Positions 42,942 through 52,737 of a DNA stretch of 64,000 nt are shown one piece after another. The notes under the pieces are model-generated. The model made no database searches, was not told the origin of the DNA, and saw nothing but the letters and a program-made list of their open reading frames with translations. Positions within the stretch are counted from its first letter, which is position 1. Every line of letters starts with the position of its first letter. Source of the DNA: Pelomonas sp. SE-A7 (GTDB lineage: Bacteria > Pseudomonadota > Gammaproteobacteria > Burkholderiales > Burkholderiaceae_C); assembly GCF_030345705.1 (NCBI RefSeq), contig NZ_JAUASW010000001.1, positions 186,001 to 250,000 of the forward strand. Direction: 5' to 3'. A program made the position numbers and the translations under genes.

Positions 42942-44260
42942 TTGCTTGGGCTCCCGGCGGGTTTCTCGGCCATGTACTTGATGACCGATACATAGGCCAC
43001 GATCAGGCCCAGGTAGAGCGTGCAGTAGGCGGCCAGCGACATCGCAATGGTCGGGGCCGGCGTCTTGGAGGCCAGGTCGGCGGTGCGCAAGAGGCCGTAG
43101 ACGAGGAAGGGCTGGCGGCCGATCTCGGTGACGTACCAGCCGGCCAGCGTGGCCAGCCAGCCCGAGAAGCTCATGGCTGCCAGGCCGCCGAGCAGCCAGC
43201 GCGGCAGGGCCTCGGCATGCCAGCCTCGGCGCCGATACAGCCACAGTCCGACCCAGCTGAAGGCCAGCATCAAGAGGCCGGTGCCGACCATGACGCGGAA
43301 CCCGAAGAACAGCGGCTTGACCGGCGGATGCGCACCCTTGAAGTCGTCGAGGCCGCGGATCTCGCCGTCCGCCTCGTGGGTCAGGATCAGGCTGGCCAGC
43401 TTGGGCACCGGCACTTCGAAACGATTGCTGCGCGTCTTCTCGTCGGGCCAGGCGAACAGCAGCAGCGGCGCACCGCGCTCGGTCTGCCAGACGCCTTCCA
43501 TGGCCGCGATCTTGGCCGGCTGGTGCTTCAGCGTGTTGAGGCCGTGCAGGTCGCCGACCCAGATCTGCAGCGGTATCAGCAGGGCGCCCAGGCTGAGGCC
43601 CAGGCGCAGCACCGAGGGCGTCCAGTCCTGGGCCTTGCGGCGCAGCAGCTGCCAGCTGGTGAGGCCGGCCAGGATGAAGGCCACGGTGAGGCCCGACGCA
43701 AGCAGCTTGTGCGCCAGCCGGTACGGGAAGGAGGGGTTGAAGATCACCGCCCACCAGTCCAGCGCATGGAACTCGCCGTTGATGATCTCGTAGCCCTGGG
43801 GTGTCTGCATCCAGGAGTTCAGGCTCAGGATCCAGAAGGCCGACAGCGTGGTGCCGAACGCGACCAGGAAGGTGGAGGTGAGGTGCACCCGCTCGCCGAC
43901 CCGGCCATGGCCGAACAGCATGATGCCCAGGAAGCCGGCCTCCAGGAAGAAGGCGGTCAGCACCTCGTAGCCCAGCAGCGGGCCGGCGATGTTGCCGGCC
44001 TTCTCCATGAAGCCCGGCCAGTTGGTGCCGAACTGGAAGCTCATGGTGATGCCGCTGACCACGCCCAGCGCGAAGGTCAGCGCAAAGACCTTGGTCCAGA
44101 AGCGATAGGCCGAGAGCCAGCGGTCCAGGCCGGTGCTGAGCCAGCGCCAGCGCATGAACAGCAGCACCCAGGCCAGGGCGATGCTGATGGTGGGGAACAG
44201 GATGTGGAAGGAGATGTTGGCGGCGAACTGGGCGCGCGCCAGGAGCAGGGCATCCGGCAT
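42938..44260 (-). CDS. cydA: Cytochrome bd-type (CIO-like) ubiquinol oxidase subunit I
   Basis: 440 residues, shorter than E. coli CydA, matching the short-Q-loop cyanide-insensitive type. Heme ligands are visible: H19 (NISFHILFP), H184 (RLAHKLL) and the Met in FRVMVGTG; E99 and E107 (GYEVLTAFFLEAGF) sit in the b595/d site. The quinol loop reads LKHQPAKIAAMEG. The usual GRQPW motif is GRQPF here. The oxidase works at low O2 or when heme-copper oxidases are inhibited. It starts 3 bases after the stop of the GbsR-type regulator. Confidence 0.95.
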   Translation of the reverse strand: MPDALLLARAQFAANISFHILFPTISIALAWVLLFMRWRWLSTGLDRWLSAYRFWTKVFALTFALGVVSGITMSFQFGTNWPGFMEKAGNIAGPLLGYEVLTAFFLEAGFLGIMLFGHGRVGERVHLTSTFLVAFGTTLSAFWILSLNSWMQTPQGYEIINGEFHALDWWAVIFNPSFPYRLAHKLLASGLTVAFILAGLTSWQLLRRKAQDWTPSVLRLGLSLGALLIPLQIWVGDLHGLNTLKHQPAKIAAMEGVWQTERGAPLLLFAWPDEKTRSNRFEVPVPKLASLILTHEADGEIRGLDDFKGAHPPVKPLFFGFRVMVGTGLLMLAFSWVGLWLYRRRGWHAEALPRWLLGGLAAMSFSGWLATLAGWYVTEIGRQPFLVYGLLRTADLASKTPAPTIAMSLAAYCTLYLGLIVAYVSVIKYMAEKPAGSPSK

Positions 44261-44263
44261 GGC

Positions 44264-44818
44264 TCAGGCCTCCCGCGCCGGCTTGATGCGGCCGGTGAAC
44301 TCCAGCAGCTTCTGCACCTTGGAGCCCATCTTCATCAGCTGGCCCAGGGTCTGCGTATCCATGCGCTGCACGTCGTCGAACCAGCTGGTCAGCAGCTCGA
44401 TCAGGTCGTGCATGCCGCGCATGCGCTCCTGGGCATAGCGCTCATCCGGCGTGGCCGGCGTTTCCAGCAGGGCATTGCGCAGCATGGACAGCGTGGGCTC
44501 GATCTCGCGTCGGCGCCGCTCCTCGGCCAGCGTGCGGAAGATCTCCCAGGCATCGCCCGGTGCCTCGAAGTACTCGCGCCGGTCGCCCGGCAGATGCTTG
44601 AGCCGTACCAGGCGCCAGGCCTGCAGCTCCTTGAGCCCCATGGAGACATTGGAGCGGCTGAACTCCAGCGCCTCGGCCAGCTCGTCGGCGTTCAGCGGCC
44701 GCGGTGAAACGAAGATCAGGGCGTAGATCTGCCCCACCGTGCGATTGATGCCCCAGCGGCTGCCCATCTCGCCGAAATGCGCGACGAAGCTGCGGACCAG
44801 GGGGCTCATGGCTTCCAT
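44264..44818 (-). CDS. GbsR/MarR-type transcriptional regulator of cydAB
   Basis: 184 residues from the ATG at 44818. It has a winged helix-turn-helix of the GbsR group: GEMGSRWGINRTVGQIYALIFVSPRPLNADELAEALEFSRSNVSMGLKELQAWRLVRLKHLPGDRREYFEAP. The C-terminal helices probably dimerise. It is the first gene of a regulator-cydA-cydB operon, so it most likely controls its own operon through the large inverted repeat 79 bases upstream. The in-frame extension to 45010 would run through that repeat and is rejected. Confidence 0.88.
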   Translation of the reverse strand: MEAMSPLVRSFVAHFGEMGSRWGINRTVGQIYALIFVSPRPLNADELAEALEFSRSNVSMGLKELQAWRLVRLKHLPGDRREYFEAPGDAWEIFRTLAEERRRREIEPTLSMLRNALLETPATPDERYAQERMRGMHDLIELLTSWFDDVQRMDTQTLGQLMKMGSKVQKLLEFTGRIKPAREA

Positions 44819-44896
44819 GTGGATCTGCCTTTCAATGTTCTCGGTCAAGGGACCTGCGGCTCTGACGGGTGGCCGCCTTGTTCTGGCGCAAGTTTG

Positions 44897-44930
44897 TGCT
44901 GAATTTTCAGTAATTTCTGAAAATTCAGCA
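44897..44930. promoter_or_regulatory. Perfect 14-bp inverted repeat, putative operator of the cyd regulator
   Basis: TGCTGAATTTTCAG at 44897-44910 and CTGAAAATTCAGCA at 44917-44930 are exact reverse complements separated by TAATTT. Each arm is itself near-palindromic (CTGAA-TT-TTCAG), giving the look of two adjacent dimer sites. It is AT-rich in GC-rich surroundings and lies between the divergent regulator-cydAB operon and the serine hydrolase gene. Confidence 0.75.
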
Positions 44931-45088
44931 AGCCACCGGTCTGAAGAACCTTGTCGGGTGTGGGGCCGTGTTGCGGCGCCGATTGGGTCCCTGGAGCCTG
45001 CCATGCCCATATATGCTCGGCGGCTGCAGCCCCGTCGGCAGCGAGGAACGTGCCGCTAGCTCACCGAGTCCACAGGAGGTCCAGCACC

Positions 45089-46303
45089 ATGAAGCATGTC
45101 GTCGCCGCGCGTCTCCTTCCAGCCCTGCTGCTGGCCCTCGCACTGCCTGCGAGGTCCGCCGAGACGGCCACGGCGCCACCCACAGCCGCCTCGGCACTGG
45201 CCCGTGGCAGCGTGCTGTTCTGGTCCTTCGAGGAGCAGAAGGCCGGCTATCCCCACATGGAGGACCTGTACCCGACCCGGCTGGTCAAGCGCGGTGGCAC
45301 AAGCACTCCGCTGCCGGTGGCCGCCAAGCCGCTGGAGATCAGCTTCAAGGTCGGCGACCAGACCTGGACCCTCGACGACTACATGAGCCGCAACCGCGCC
45401 GCCGGCCTGCTGGTGCTGAAGGATGGCCAGGTGGTGCTGGAGCGCTACGCGCTGGGCCAGTCGCCGCAGATGCGCTGGACCAGTTTCTCGGTGGCCAAGT
45501 CCTTCGCCTCGACCCTGGTCGGCGCCGCGATCCGCGACGGCAAGATTGGCGGCCTGGACGATCCGATCACCCAGTACCTGCCCGGGCTCAAGGCCTCGGC
45601 CTATGACGGCGTCACCGTCCGGCAGTTGCTCAACATGACCTCGGGAGTGCGCTGGAACGAGGACTACGGCGACCCCAACTCCGACGTGGCCCGCTTCGCC
45701 GCCGAGCCCAGCGTGAACGGCTCGGACCCGGTGGTGAGCTACATGGCCCGGCTGCCGCGCGAAGCCGCGCCGGGCAGCAAGTGGGTCTACAAGACCGGCG
45801 AGACCAACCTGGTCGGCTCTCTGGTGCGGGCGGCGACCGGCAAGACCCTGTCGGACTATCTGTCCGAGAAGGTCTGGCAGCCGCTGGGCATGGAGGGCGA
45901 CGCCTACTGGATGCTCGACCGCTCGGGCGCTGAAATCGCCGGCTGCTGCCTCTCGGCAACGCTGCGCGACTATGGTCGCTTCGGCCTGTTCTTCATGGGC
46001 GGCGGGCGCCTGGCCAATGGCCAGGCCGTGGTGCCGGACGGCTGGGTGGAACAGGCGGTCACCACCACCCGCGAAGCCACCGAAGGCCTGAAGGGCCGCG
46101 GCGGCTATGGCCTGCAGTGGTGGACAACAACCGGCAAGGCCTATCGGGCTTCCGGCATCTTCGGCCAGGGCCTGTGGATAGACCCTGAGCTGCGCCTCGT
46201 GGTGGTCACGCACAGCGCCTGGGTAGGCGCAACCGACCCCCAATCGGCCCAGATCCGCCAGGCCTTGATCGACGCGATCACGACCCACTACCGGAAGAAC
46301 TAG
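45089..46303 (+). CDS. Serine hydrolase, beta-lactamase/NylB-like family
   Basis: 404 residues. Signal peptide (LLPALLLALALPARSA). The penicilloyl-serine fold has S134-x-x-K137 (SFSVAKSF) and Y234-x-x-x-x-x-N (VYKTGETN). LLNMTSGVRWNEDYGDPNSD and GYGLQWWTT are typical of 6-aminohexanoate-dimer-hydrolase/esterase relatives rather than true beta-lactamases. AGGAGG lies 10-16 bases before the ATG at 45089. The substrate is probably an amide or ester in the periplasm; resistance should not be inferred. Confidence 0.9.
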   Translation: MKHVVAARLLPALLLALALPARSAETATAPPTAASALARGSVLFWSFEEQKAGYPHMEDLYPTRLVKRGGTSTPLPVAAKPLEISFKVGDQTWTLDDYMSRNRAAGLLVLKDGQVVLERYALGQSPQMRWTSFSVAKSFASTLVGAAIRDGKIGGLDDPITQYLPGLKASAYDGVTVRQLLNMTSGVRWNEDYGDPNSDVARFAAEPSVNGSDPVVSYMARLPREAAPGSKWVYKTGETNLVGSLVRAATGKTLSDYLSEKVWQPLGMEGDAYWMLDRSGAEIAGCCLSATLRDYGRFGLFFMGGGRLANGQAVVPDGWVEQAVTTTREATEGLKGRGGYGLQWWTTTGKAYRASGIFGQGLWIDPELRLVVVTHSAWVGATDPQSAQIRQALIDAITTHYRKN

Positions 46304-46305
46304 CC

Positions 46306-46977
46306 ATGGCGGATTACGTCGTCGAATTCGGCAAGGACGGGCAGCCGCTGCCATCCGACGGCCGTCTCGATGCGGCGGCCTTCCATCGCAACCACGAACC
46401 GATCTGGGCGGTGCTCGGGCCGCGTCTCGAAGGCAAGACCGGCGAGGTGCTGGAGGTCGGCAGCGGCACCGGCCAGCATGTCGTGCATTTCGCGCGCAGC
46501 GCGCCCGGCATCCGCTGGTGGTCCAGCGACTTCAACGAAATCCACTTGCTGAGCATTGCCGCCTGGCGCGCCCATGCACAGCTGCCGAATCTGCAGGCGC
46601 CGCTCCGGGTCGATCTGTCCGATCCCGACTGGTGGAGCGGCGTGCAGGCCCAGGGGCCGCGAGAGCTGCTCGCCCTGTTCTGTGCCAACGTCATCCATAT
46701 CGCGCCCTGGCAGGTCGCCGAGGGCCTGTTCGCAGGCGCAGGCCGTGCCCTGGCGACCGAAGGGCGGCTGTATCTCTACGGGCCGTTCAAGCGTGAGGGC
46801 CTGCACACGGCGCCGTCCAATGCGGCCTTCGACGCGAGCCTGCGCGAAGGCAATCCCGAATGGGGCGTGCGCGATATCTCCGACGTAGAGGCGCTGGCAT
46901 CCGCGGCCGGCCTGGCCCTGCTGGAAACCGTGGCGATGCCGGCCAACAACCTGATCCTGGTGTTCGGTCGGCCCTAG
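46306..46977 (+). CDS. DUF938 family SAM-dependent methyltransferase-like protein
   Basis: 223 residues beginning 2 bases after the hydrolase stop. The DUF938 pattern is clear: AAFHRNHEPIW, VLEVGSGTGQHVVHFA (SAM loop), WSSDFNE and LLALFCANVIHIAPW, then LYLYGPFKREGLHTAPSNAAFDASLR. The methyl acceptor is unknown. It converges on the aldo/keto reductase gene with a 7-base gap. Confidence 0.9.
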   Translation: MADYVVEFGKDGQPLPSDGRLDAAAFHRNHEPIWAVLGPRLEGKTGEVLEVGSGTGQHVVHFARSAPGIRWWSSDFNEIHLLSIAAWRAHAQLPNLQAPLRVDLSDPDWWSGVQAQGPRELLALFCANVIHIAPWQVAEGLFAGAGRALATEGRLYLYGPFKREGLHTAPSNAAFDASLREGNPEWGVRDISDVEALASAAGLALLETVAMPANNLILVFGRP

Positions 46978-46984
46978 CCGACCA

Positions 46985-47872
46985 TCAGATCAGGCCCTTC
47001 CAGCCCCGCTCGTGATGCAGGAAGGCCTCGCGCAGCAGACGTTGCTGCTCGTCCGGCAGCGGGCCTTTGTCGACGATGGCCAGGTTGCGCTTGAAGTTTT
47101 CCAGCTTGCTGGTGCCGACGATGCTGCTGGCCACGCCGGGCAGGTGGGCGACGAAGCGCAGGGCCAGTTCGCCCAGGTCGGCATCCGCCAGTTGGGTCGC
47201 GATGCCCATGGCCTGCCAGCGGTCCCAGTACTGGCCTTCGGCGTAGTCGCTCGGCCGCTCGGCGAAGCGCCAGATCGCGCCGGCCAGCGGCCGCTTGGCG
47301 ATCAGGCCCAGGCCCTGGCGCTGGGCCTCGGGCAGACGCACCGTCAGGTTGACCTGGTCACAGACGCTGATCGAGGTTTGCAGCGAACCGAAGGCGCCGC
47401 TCGCGATGGCGAAATCCAGTTCGGCGTTGTCGCCCGAGTAGGCCGCCACGCGGATCTTGCCGGCCGCCTGGCAGTCCTGCAGGGCGCGCACCACCTCGCC
47501 TTGTTCCAGCGTGGCCAGCGGGCAGGAATGCAGATGGACGACGTCGATCACGTCGGTGCGCATCACGCGCAGTGCGCGCTCTATGCCCTGGACTATGCAG
47601 CCGTAGGTCCAGTCGGGCACGCCCTCGACGCCGTAGCCGACCTTGGTGGACAGCACGAACTCGTGGCGGCGGCGAGATAGATAGCGGCCGATGCGCTCTT
47701 CCGAGAGCCCGTAGCTGCGGGCCGTGTCTATCAGGTTGACGCCCAGGTCCAGCACCTGGTTGAGCAGCCGCTCGGCGTCTTCTTCGGAAGTGCGCTCGTC
47801 GTTGAGGTGCATGGCGCCGAAGCCGAGGCGGCTGACGCGCAGGCCGGTGCGGCCGAAGTCTTGGAGGTTCAT
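46985..47872 (-). CDS. Aldo/keto reductase, last gene of the mal operon
   Basis: 295 residues. The AKR tetrad is present as D49, Y54 (LIDTARSYG), K77 (STKVG) and H115 (VVHLHS). The C-terminal NADP-binding region reads ASSIVGTSKLENFKRNL. It overlaps the large amylase gene by 4 bases, so it is translated with the maltose uptake operon. A role in reducing sugar aldehydes or related carbonyls is possible, but the substrate is not indicated by sequence. Confidence 0.88.
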   Translation of the reverse strand: MNLQDFGRTGLRVSRLGFGAMHLNDERTSEEDAERLLNQVLDLGVNLIDTARSYGLSEERIGRYLSRRRHEFVLSTKVGYGVEGVPDWTYGCIVQGIERALRVMRTDVIDVVHLHSCPLATLEQGEVVRALQDCQAAGKIRVAAYSGDNAELDFAIASGAFGSLQTSISVCDQVNLTVRLPEAQRQGLGLIAKRPLAGAIWRFAERPSDYAEGQYWDRWQAMGIATQLADADLGELALRFVAHLPGVASSIVGTSKLENFKRNLAIVDKGPLPDEQQRLLREAFLHHERGWKGLI

Positions 47873-50268
47873 GGGGCAGAAGAGATCAGGACGGCGCCGG
47901 AGAGCGGCGGCAGGGTGAGGGTCAGCCGGCCATCGGCGCCGACCTGGAAGGGCTTGTTGCTCAGGGCATCACGTAGCTGCTTGCCGCGCAGCGCGGCCGG
48001 CGCAGCCAGCTTGACGGTGCGAGCCGTGTTTGCGTTGTTGGTGGCCGTGACGGCCCAGCGTTCCCCATCCTGGCGGGCCAGGGCGATCACGTTGGCATCG
48101 AGGTGAATGGGCGCGCTGATCGATCCGTGGCGCAGCACCGCATGCTCGTTGCGCATGGCCGTCAGGCGCTTGAAGTCGGCGAGCAGGGTTTCATCAGGCT
48201 TTCCGCCTTCGTCGGCCCAAGGGTAGGTCGCGCGGTTGAACGGGTCGTCGCCGCCGGCCAGCCCAACCTCGTCGCCGTAGTAGATGGTTGGCGAGCCGGG
48301 GAAGCTCATCTGGAACAGCACGGCCAGCTTCAGCCGCAGCTTGGCTTCTCTCAGCTTGGCCTGATTGCCGTCGTCGTGATAGCCGAAATGATGCAGGGCG
48401 CGAGCCTGGTCATGCGTCGAGAGCAGATTCATCAGCGCATAGAAGGTCTGCGGCGGATAGGCCTCGCGCATCAGCTCGATATTGGCGTACAGCTTTCTCG
48501 CATCGCCGCCGGCCGCGTACTCCAGCAGTGCGTTGCGGAAGATGTAGTTCATGGTCGAGTCGAACGTGTCGCCGAGCAGGTACTTGCTCGCGTCAAACCA
48601 GGTCTCGGCCACGGTCAGCGCATCGGGCCTGTGGGCCTTGATCGCCTTGCGCCACTCGCGCCAGAAGTCGTCCGGCACCCAGGGCGCCACGTCCATGCGC
48701 CAGCCGGCCGCACCGCGGTCCAGCCATTGCTTCATCACCGAGTCCTTGTCGCCATAGGCAAAGGCGCGGAAGGCCGGCGAAGCCTTGTTGATCTCGGGCA
48801 GGTCCAGCACGCCGACCCAGCCCTTGTATTGCTTGTCGGGCTCGGTCTGCTTCGTGTCGAAAGTGAACCAGCTGGCGTAGGGCGATGTGGCGTTGATCTT
48901 GGCGCCGTCAAAGGCGCCGCCAGCCTTGTAGTTGCTGAAGCGATTGAAGTAGGGCGAGTCCTGGCCGACGTGGTTCAGCGAGGTGTCGGGGATCACGCGG
49001 ATGCCGCGCCTGGCAGCCTCGGCGCAGAGCCGCTCGAAGTCGGCATTGGTGCCGAAGGCCGGATCGATCTGCGTGTAGTCGCCGGTGTCGTACTTGTGGT
49101 TGCTGGCGGCGCGGAACACCGGCGTCATGTAGATCGCATTGGCGCCCAGGGCCTTGATGTAGTCCAGCTTCTCGATGATGCCGGCCAGGTCGCCGCCGAA
49201 GAAGTCGTTGTTGGGTAGCACGTCGGAGCCGTCGCCCGAGCCTGGCTTCCAGGGCTTGTCGAGCCAGTTCTTGTGCAACTCCACGGTCTTGTCGTGGTAG
49301 CGGTCGCGGCCCGGCTGGGGGTCGTTCCTGCGGTCGCCGTTGCGGAAGCGCTCGGGGAAGATGTAGTAGTAGACGAGGTCCCTGGCCCAGTCCGGCACCT
49401 TGAAGTCGGCGGCGTAGACGGTCTGGCGGTAGCGGCGGATGCGCTTGTCTTCCGTTGGCTTGTCCTCCGCAATGCCGACACCCATCGTGCCCTTCTCGCG
49501 GGTCCAGAACACCTTGTCGCGGTTGTTGCCGTAGACGTACGTCTGGCCGGCAATGCGGGCCTCGAAGTGGTAGCCGTACACGGCGGGCTCGGCAAAGCGA
49601 TGAGAGGCGGTCCAGCGTTCGTGCTTGCCGTCCGAGTGCCTGGCCATGGCGATGCGGGTCAGCGGCTGGTACTCCAGCACCTCCTGATTGCCTTCGAGGC
49701 GGCGCTTGGCGAGCACCAGGTCCAGTTGCTCGACACCGGGCAAAGCGCTGAGGGCGAAGCTCACCTCGCTGCCGGCGGTCACGGCGCCGAAGGGCTGCTT
49801 GTCGGCGATGGAACGAGAGTCGAAGCGCAGGCTGCGCGCGACGGCATTGCTCACGCCCGGCAGTGGCTTCGGCGCTGGCAGCTTGCCCGCGAAGGGCTGA
49901 ATCTGCAGGCTGGGCGCGGCGCCTTCGAGGCGCAGCGTCAGCTGGTAGCCGCCCTTGAAGCGCTGGCTCATCGCCGGGCCCTTGAGCTGCAGCTGGGCCG
50001 GTTTGCCGCCGAAGTCGGCGTCCGGCGACCAGTCCTCGTCACCGATCTTGAACTGGTGCTCGCCGGCCAGCTTCAGGTGCAACTCGTAGCGGTCGCAGAC
50101 ATAGGCGAAGCGCTGTGCCTCCTCGGCACTCCAGCCATTGAAGCTGCCGCGCAGGAACAGGTCGCGCTGGCCCAGCGGCGAGGGCCGGCAGGCGCCTGCT
50201 GCCGTGGCAGGCAGCGCAGCAGTGGCGGCCATCGCGGCTACCAGCAACAACAGGGTCTTCTGCATCAT
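47869..50268 (-). CDS. Exported GH13 glycosidase with N-terminal starch-binding/Ig-like domains
   Basis: 799 residues. Signal peptide (LLLLVAAMAATAALPATAA). Residues about 35-80 resemble a CBM20/48-type module (LFLRGSFNGWSAEE), and about 150-265 a second beta-sandwich common to neopullulanase/cyclomaltodextrinase-like enzymes. The GH13 barrel has IPDTSLNHVG (region I), GWRMDVAP with nucleophile D526, acid E555 (TVAETW) and LSTHD with D620. It likely trims branched or cyclic maltodextrins in the periplasm. The start overlaps the preceding GH13 gene by 4 bases (ATGA); longer readings lie inside that gene. Confidence 0.92.
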   Translation of the reverse strand: MMQKTLLLLVAAMAATAALPATAAGACRPSPLGQRDLFLRGSFNGWSAEEAQRFAYVCDRYELHLKLAGEHQFKIGDEDWSPDADFGGKPAQLQLKGPAMSQRFKGGYQLTLRLEGAAPSLQIQPFAGKLPAPKPLPGVSNAVARSLRFDSRSIADKQPFGAVTAGSEVSFALSALPGVEQLDLVLAKRRLEGNQEVLEYQPLTRIAMARHSDGKHERWTASHRFAEPAVYGYHFEARIAGQTYVYGNNRDKVFWTREKGTMGVGIAEDKPTEDKRIRRYRQTVYAADFKVPDWARDLVYYYIFPERFRNGDRRNDPQPGRDRYHDKTVELHKNWLDKPWKPGSGDGSDVLPNNDFFGGDLAGIIEKLDYIKALGANAIYMTPVFRAASNHKYDTGDYTQIDPAFGTNADFERLCAEAARRGIRVIPDTSLNHVGQDSPYFNRFSNYKAGGAFDGAKINATSPYASWFTFDTKQTEPDKQYKGWVGVLDLPEINKASPAFRAFAYGDKDSVMKQWLDRGAAGWRMDVAPWVPDDFWREWRKAIKAHRPDALTVAETWFDASKYLLGDTFDSTMNYIFRNALLEYAAGGDARKLYANIELMREAYPPQTFYALMNLLSTHDQARALHHFGYHDDGNQAKLREAKLRLKLAVLFQMSFPGSPTIYYGDEVGLAGGDDPFNRATYPWADEGGKPDETLLADFKRLTAMRNEHAVLRHGSISAPIHLDANVIALARQDGERWAVTATNNANTARTVKLAAPAALRGKQLRDALSNKPFQVGADGRLTLTLPPLSGAVLISSAP

Positions 50269-51826
50269 TGCACTCGCTTGTAGCGGCTGTAGCCACCCAT
50301 CTCGCTGGGCCTGGGCTGCAGCACCAGAACGCTGTGCGCAGGCATCTCGACCACGAAGGAGCCGGCGCCAAAGGCGACGGTCGGCGCAGGTGACACCAGG
50401 CCGAGCAGGTCGATCATGGGCGTGCCGTCCATCAGGTGGGCGTTGGCAACCATCAGCCGCTCGCGCACGGTCTGGTTGCTGGGGTTGGCAATGACTATGC
50501 GTGTGTCCAGCGCCTTGTCGGTGTGACGCTCGAAGGCGAACAGCTGCTGCGATTCGATCAGCCGGAAGTCGCCGATGCGCAGCGCGCGATGCGCCTTGTG
50601 CAGCGCGATCAGCTTGCGGACCCAGGACAGCTCGGGGTTGTCCTCCCGAACCAGGTCCCAGCGCATGGGGCCGCGGTTCTCCGGGTCGGTACCGCCCACC
50701 ATGCCGACCTCGGCACCGTAGTACAGATTGGGGGCGCCGGGCAGTGTGAACTGCAGCGCCTGGACCAGGCGGCGTTGCGCGGTCGCCGGCAACTGGGTGG
50801 CGATACGGGGGATGTCGTGGTTGTCGATCACCACCCAGGACTTCAGCAGGGGCTCGATGCCGGCGTCCCTGACCAGCCGGTCGGTCATGCGCGCGGCGGT
50901 CGCCGGGGCTATGTCGCCACTGGCTGCGCCCAGGATGATGTCGCGCAAGGAGAAGTTCATCACGGCGTCGATGGACTTCAGCCACTGGTCCGGGTAGTTG
51001 GCGATTTCGCCGACCACCAGGGAACCAGGCTTCTCCCGATGGGCGGCCTCGGTCAGCTCGCGAAGGTAGTTGTGACCGAGCTCGAAGGCGGTGTCGAGTC
51101 GCCACCCGTCCGCACCATCACGAAGGTAGGAGCGAACGACCGAGTCCTTGTCCAGCCAGAGGTGGCGTCGTACCGCGGGGTTTTCGAGCTTGAGCTCCGG
51201 CAGGTTCTGGAAGCCGGTCCAGACCAGCGCGCCGCCTTCGTATTGCGGGCCGATGGAGAACCAGTGGCGCCAGGGGCTCTTGGGATTGGCATAGGCGTCC
51301 TTGAAGACAGGCGCGTTGCGGCCCATGTGATTGAACACACCGTCCAGCACCACCTTCAGGCCGCGCTGGCGGGCATCCGACGCCAGGCGCTTGAAATCCT
51401 CACGGTTGCCGTACTCCGGGCTCAGCTTCTGAAAGTCGAAGGCGTCGTACTTGTGGTTCGTCCAGGCCAGATGGATCGGGTTCAGATAGAGCACATCGGC
51501 ACCGAGTTGCTGGATGTGGTCCAGCCGCGTGGCGGCGCTGGCGAGGTCGCCGCCCCAGAAGTCGAGTTCGGCCGAGTTGAGCTTCTGGTCCGGCAGGTAG
51601 ACGCCCGGCTTCGGCGCTTCACTCCAGGGCCGCAAGACCTTGGGGGCCGGATAGAGCGCACGCTTGGCCTCCAGGTTCGCACTGGGCACGAAGCGGTCGA
51701 CGATGATCTGGTAGACGACGGCGCCATTGCGCCAGTCGCGCTCGCGGTTTTCGAAGGTGCCGGCCCATGCCGGCATTGCAGTTGCCGCCAGTGCGGCCAG
51801 GACCAGCGTCGCGCCCAGGGCCCGCC

Positions 51827-51830
<4 letters not shown>
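50265..51830 (-). CDS. Exported alpha-amylase family glycosidase (GH13)
   Basis: 521 residues. Signal peptide (ALGATLVLAALAATAMPAWA). GH13 regions: VLDGVFNH, DGWRLDTAFE with nucleophile D246, VVGEIANYPD with acid E275, VIDNHD with D339. The WGGDLASAATRLDHIQQLGADVLYLNPI segment is typical of neopullulanase/maltogenic amylase-like enzymes. The start overlaps the malG stop (ATGA), placing it in the maltose importer operon, and it ends overlapping the larger GH13 gene. Confidence 0.92.
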
Positions 51831-52717
<887 letters not shown>

Positions 52718-52737
52718 ATGCCGAGTCCTTTACTGCA

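Noticed and set aside
44819..45010. Longer GbsR-type regulator starting at 45010
   Set aside because: The extra 64 codons run through the perfect inverted repeat and have no HTH-family similarity.
45089..46303. Antibiotic-resistance beta-lactamase
   Set aside because: The motifs fit the NylB/esterase branch; true class C features are not clear, so resistance is not claimed.
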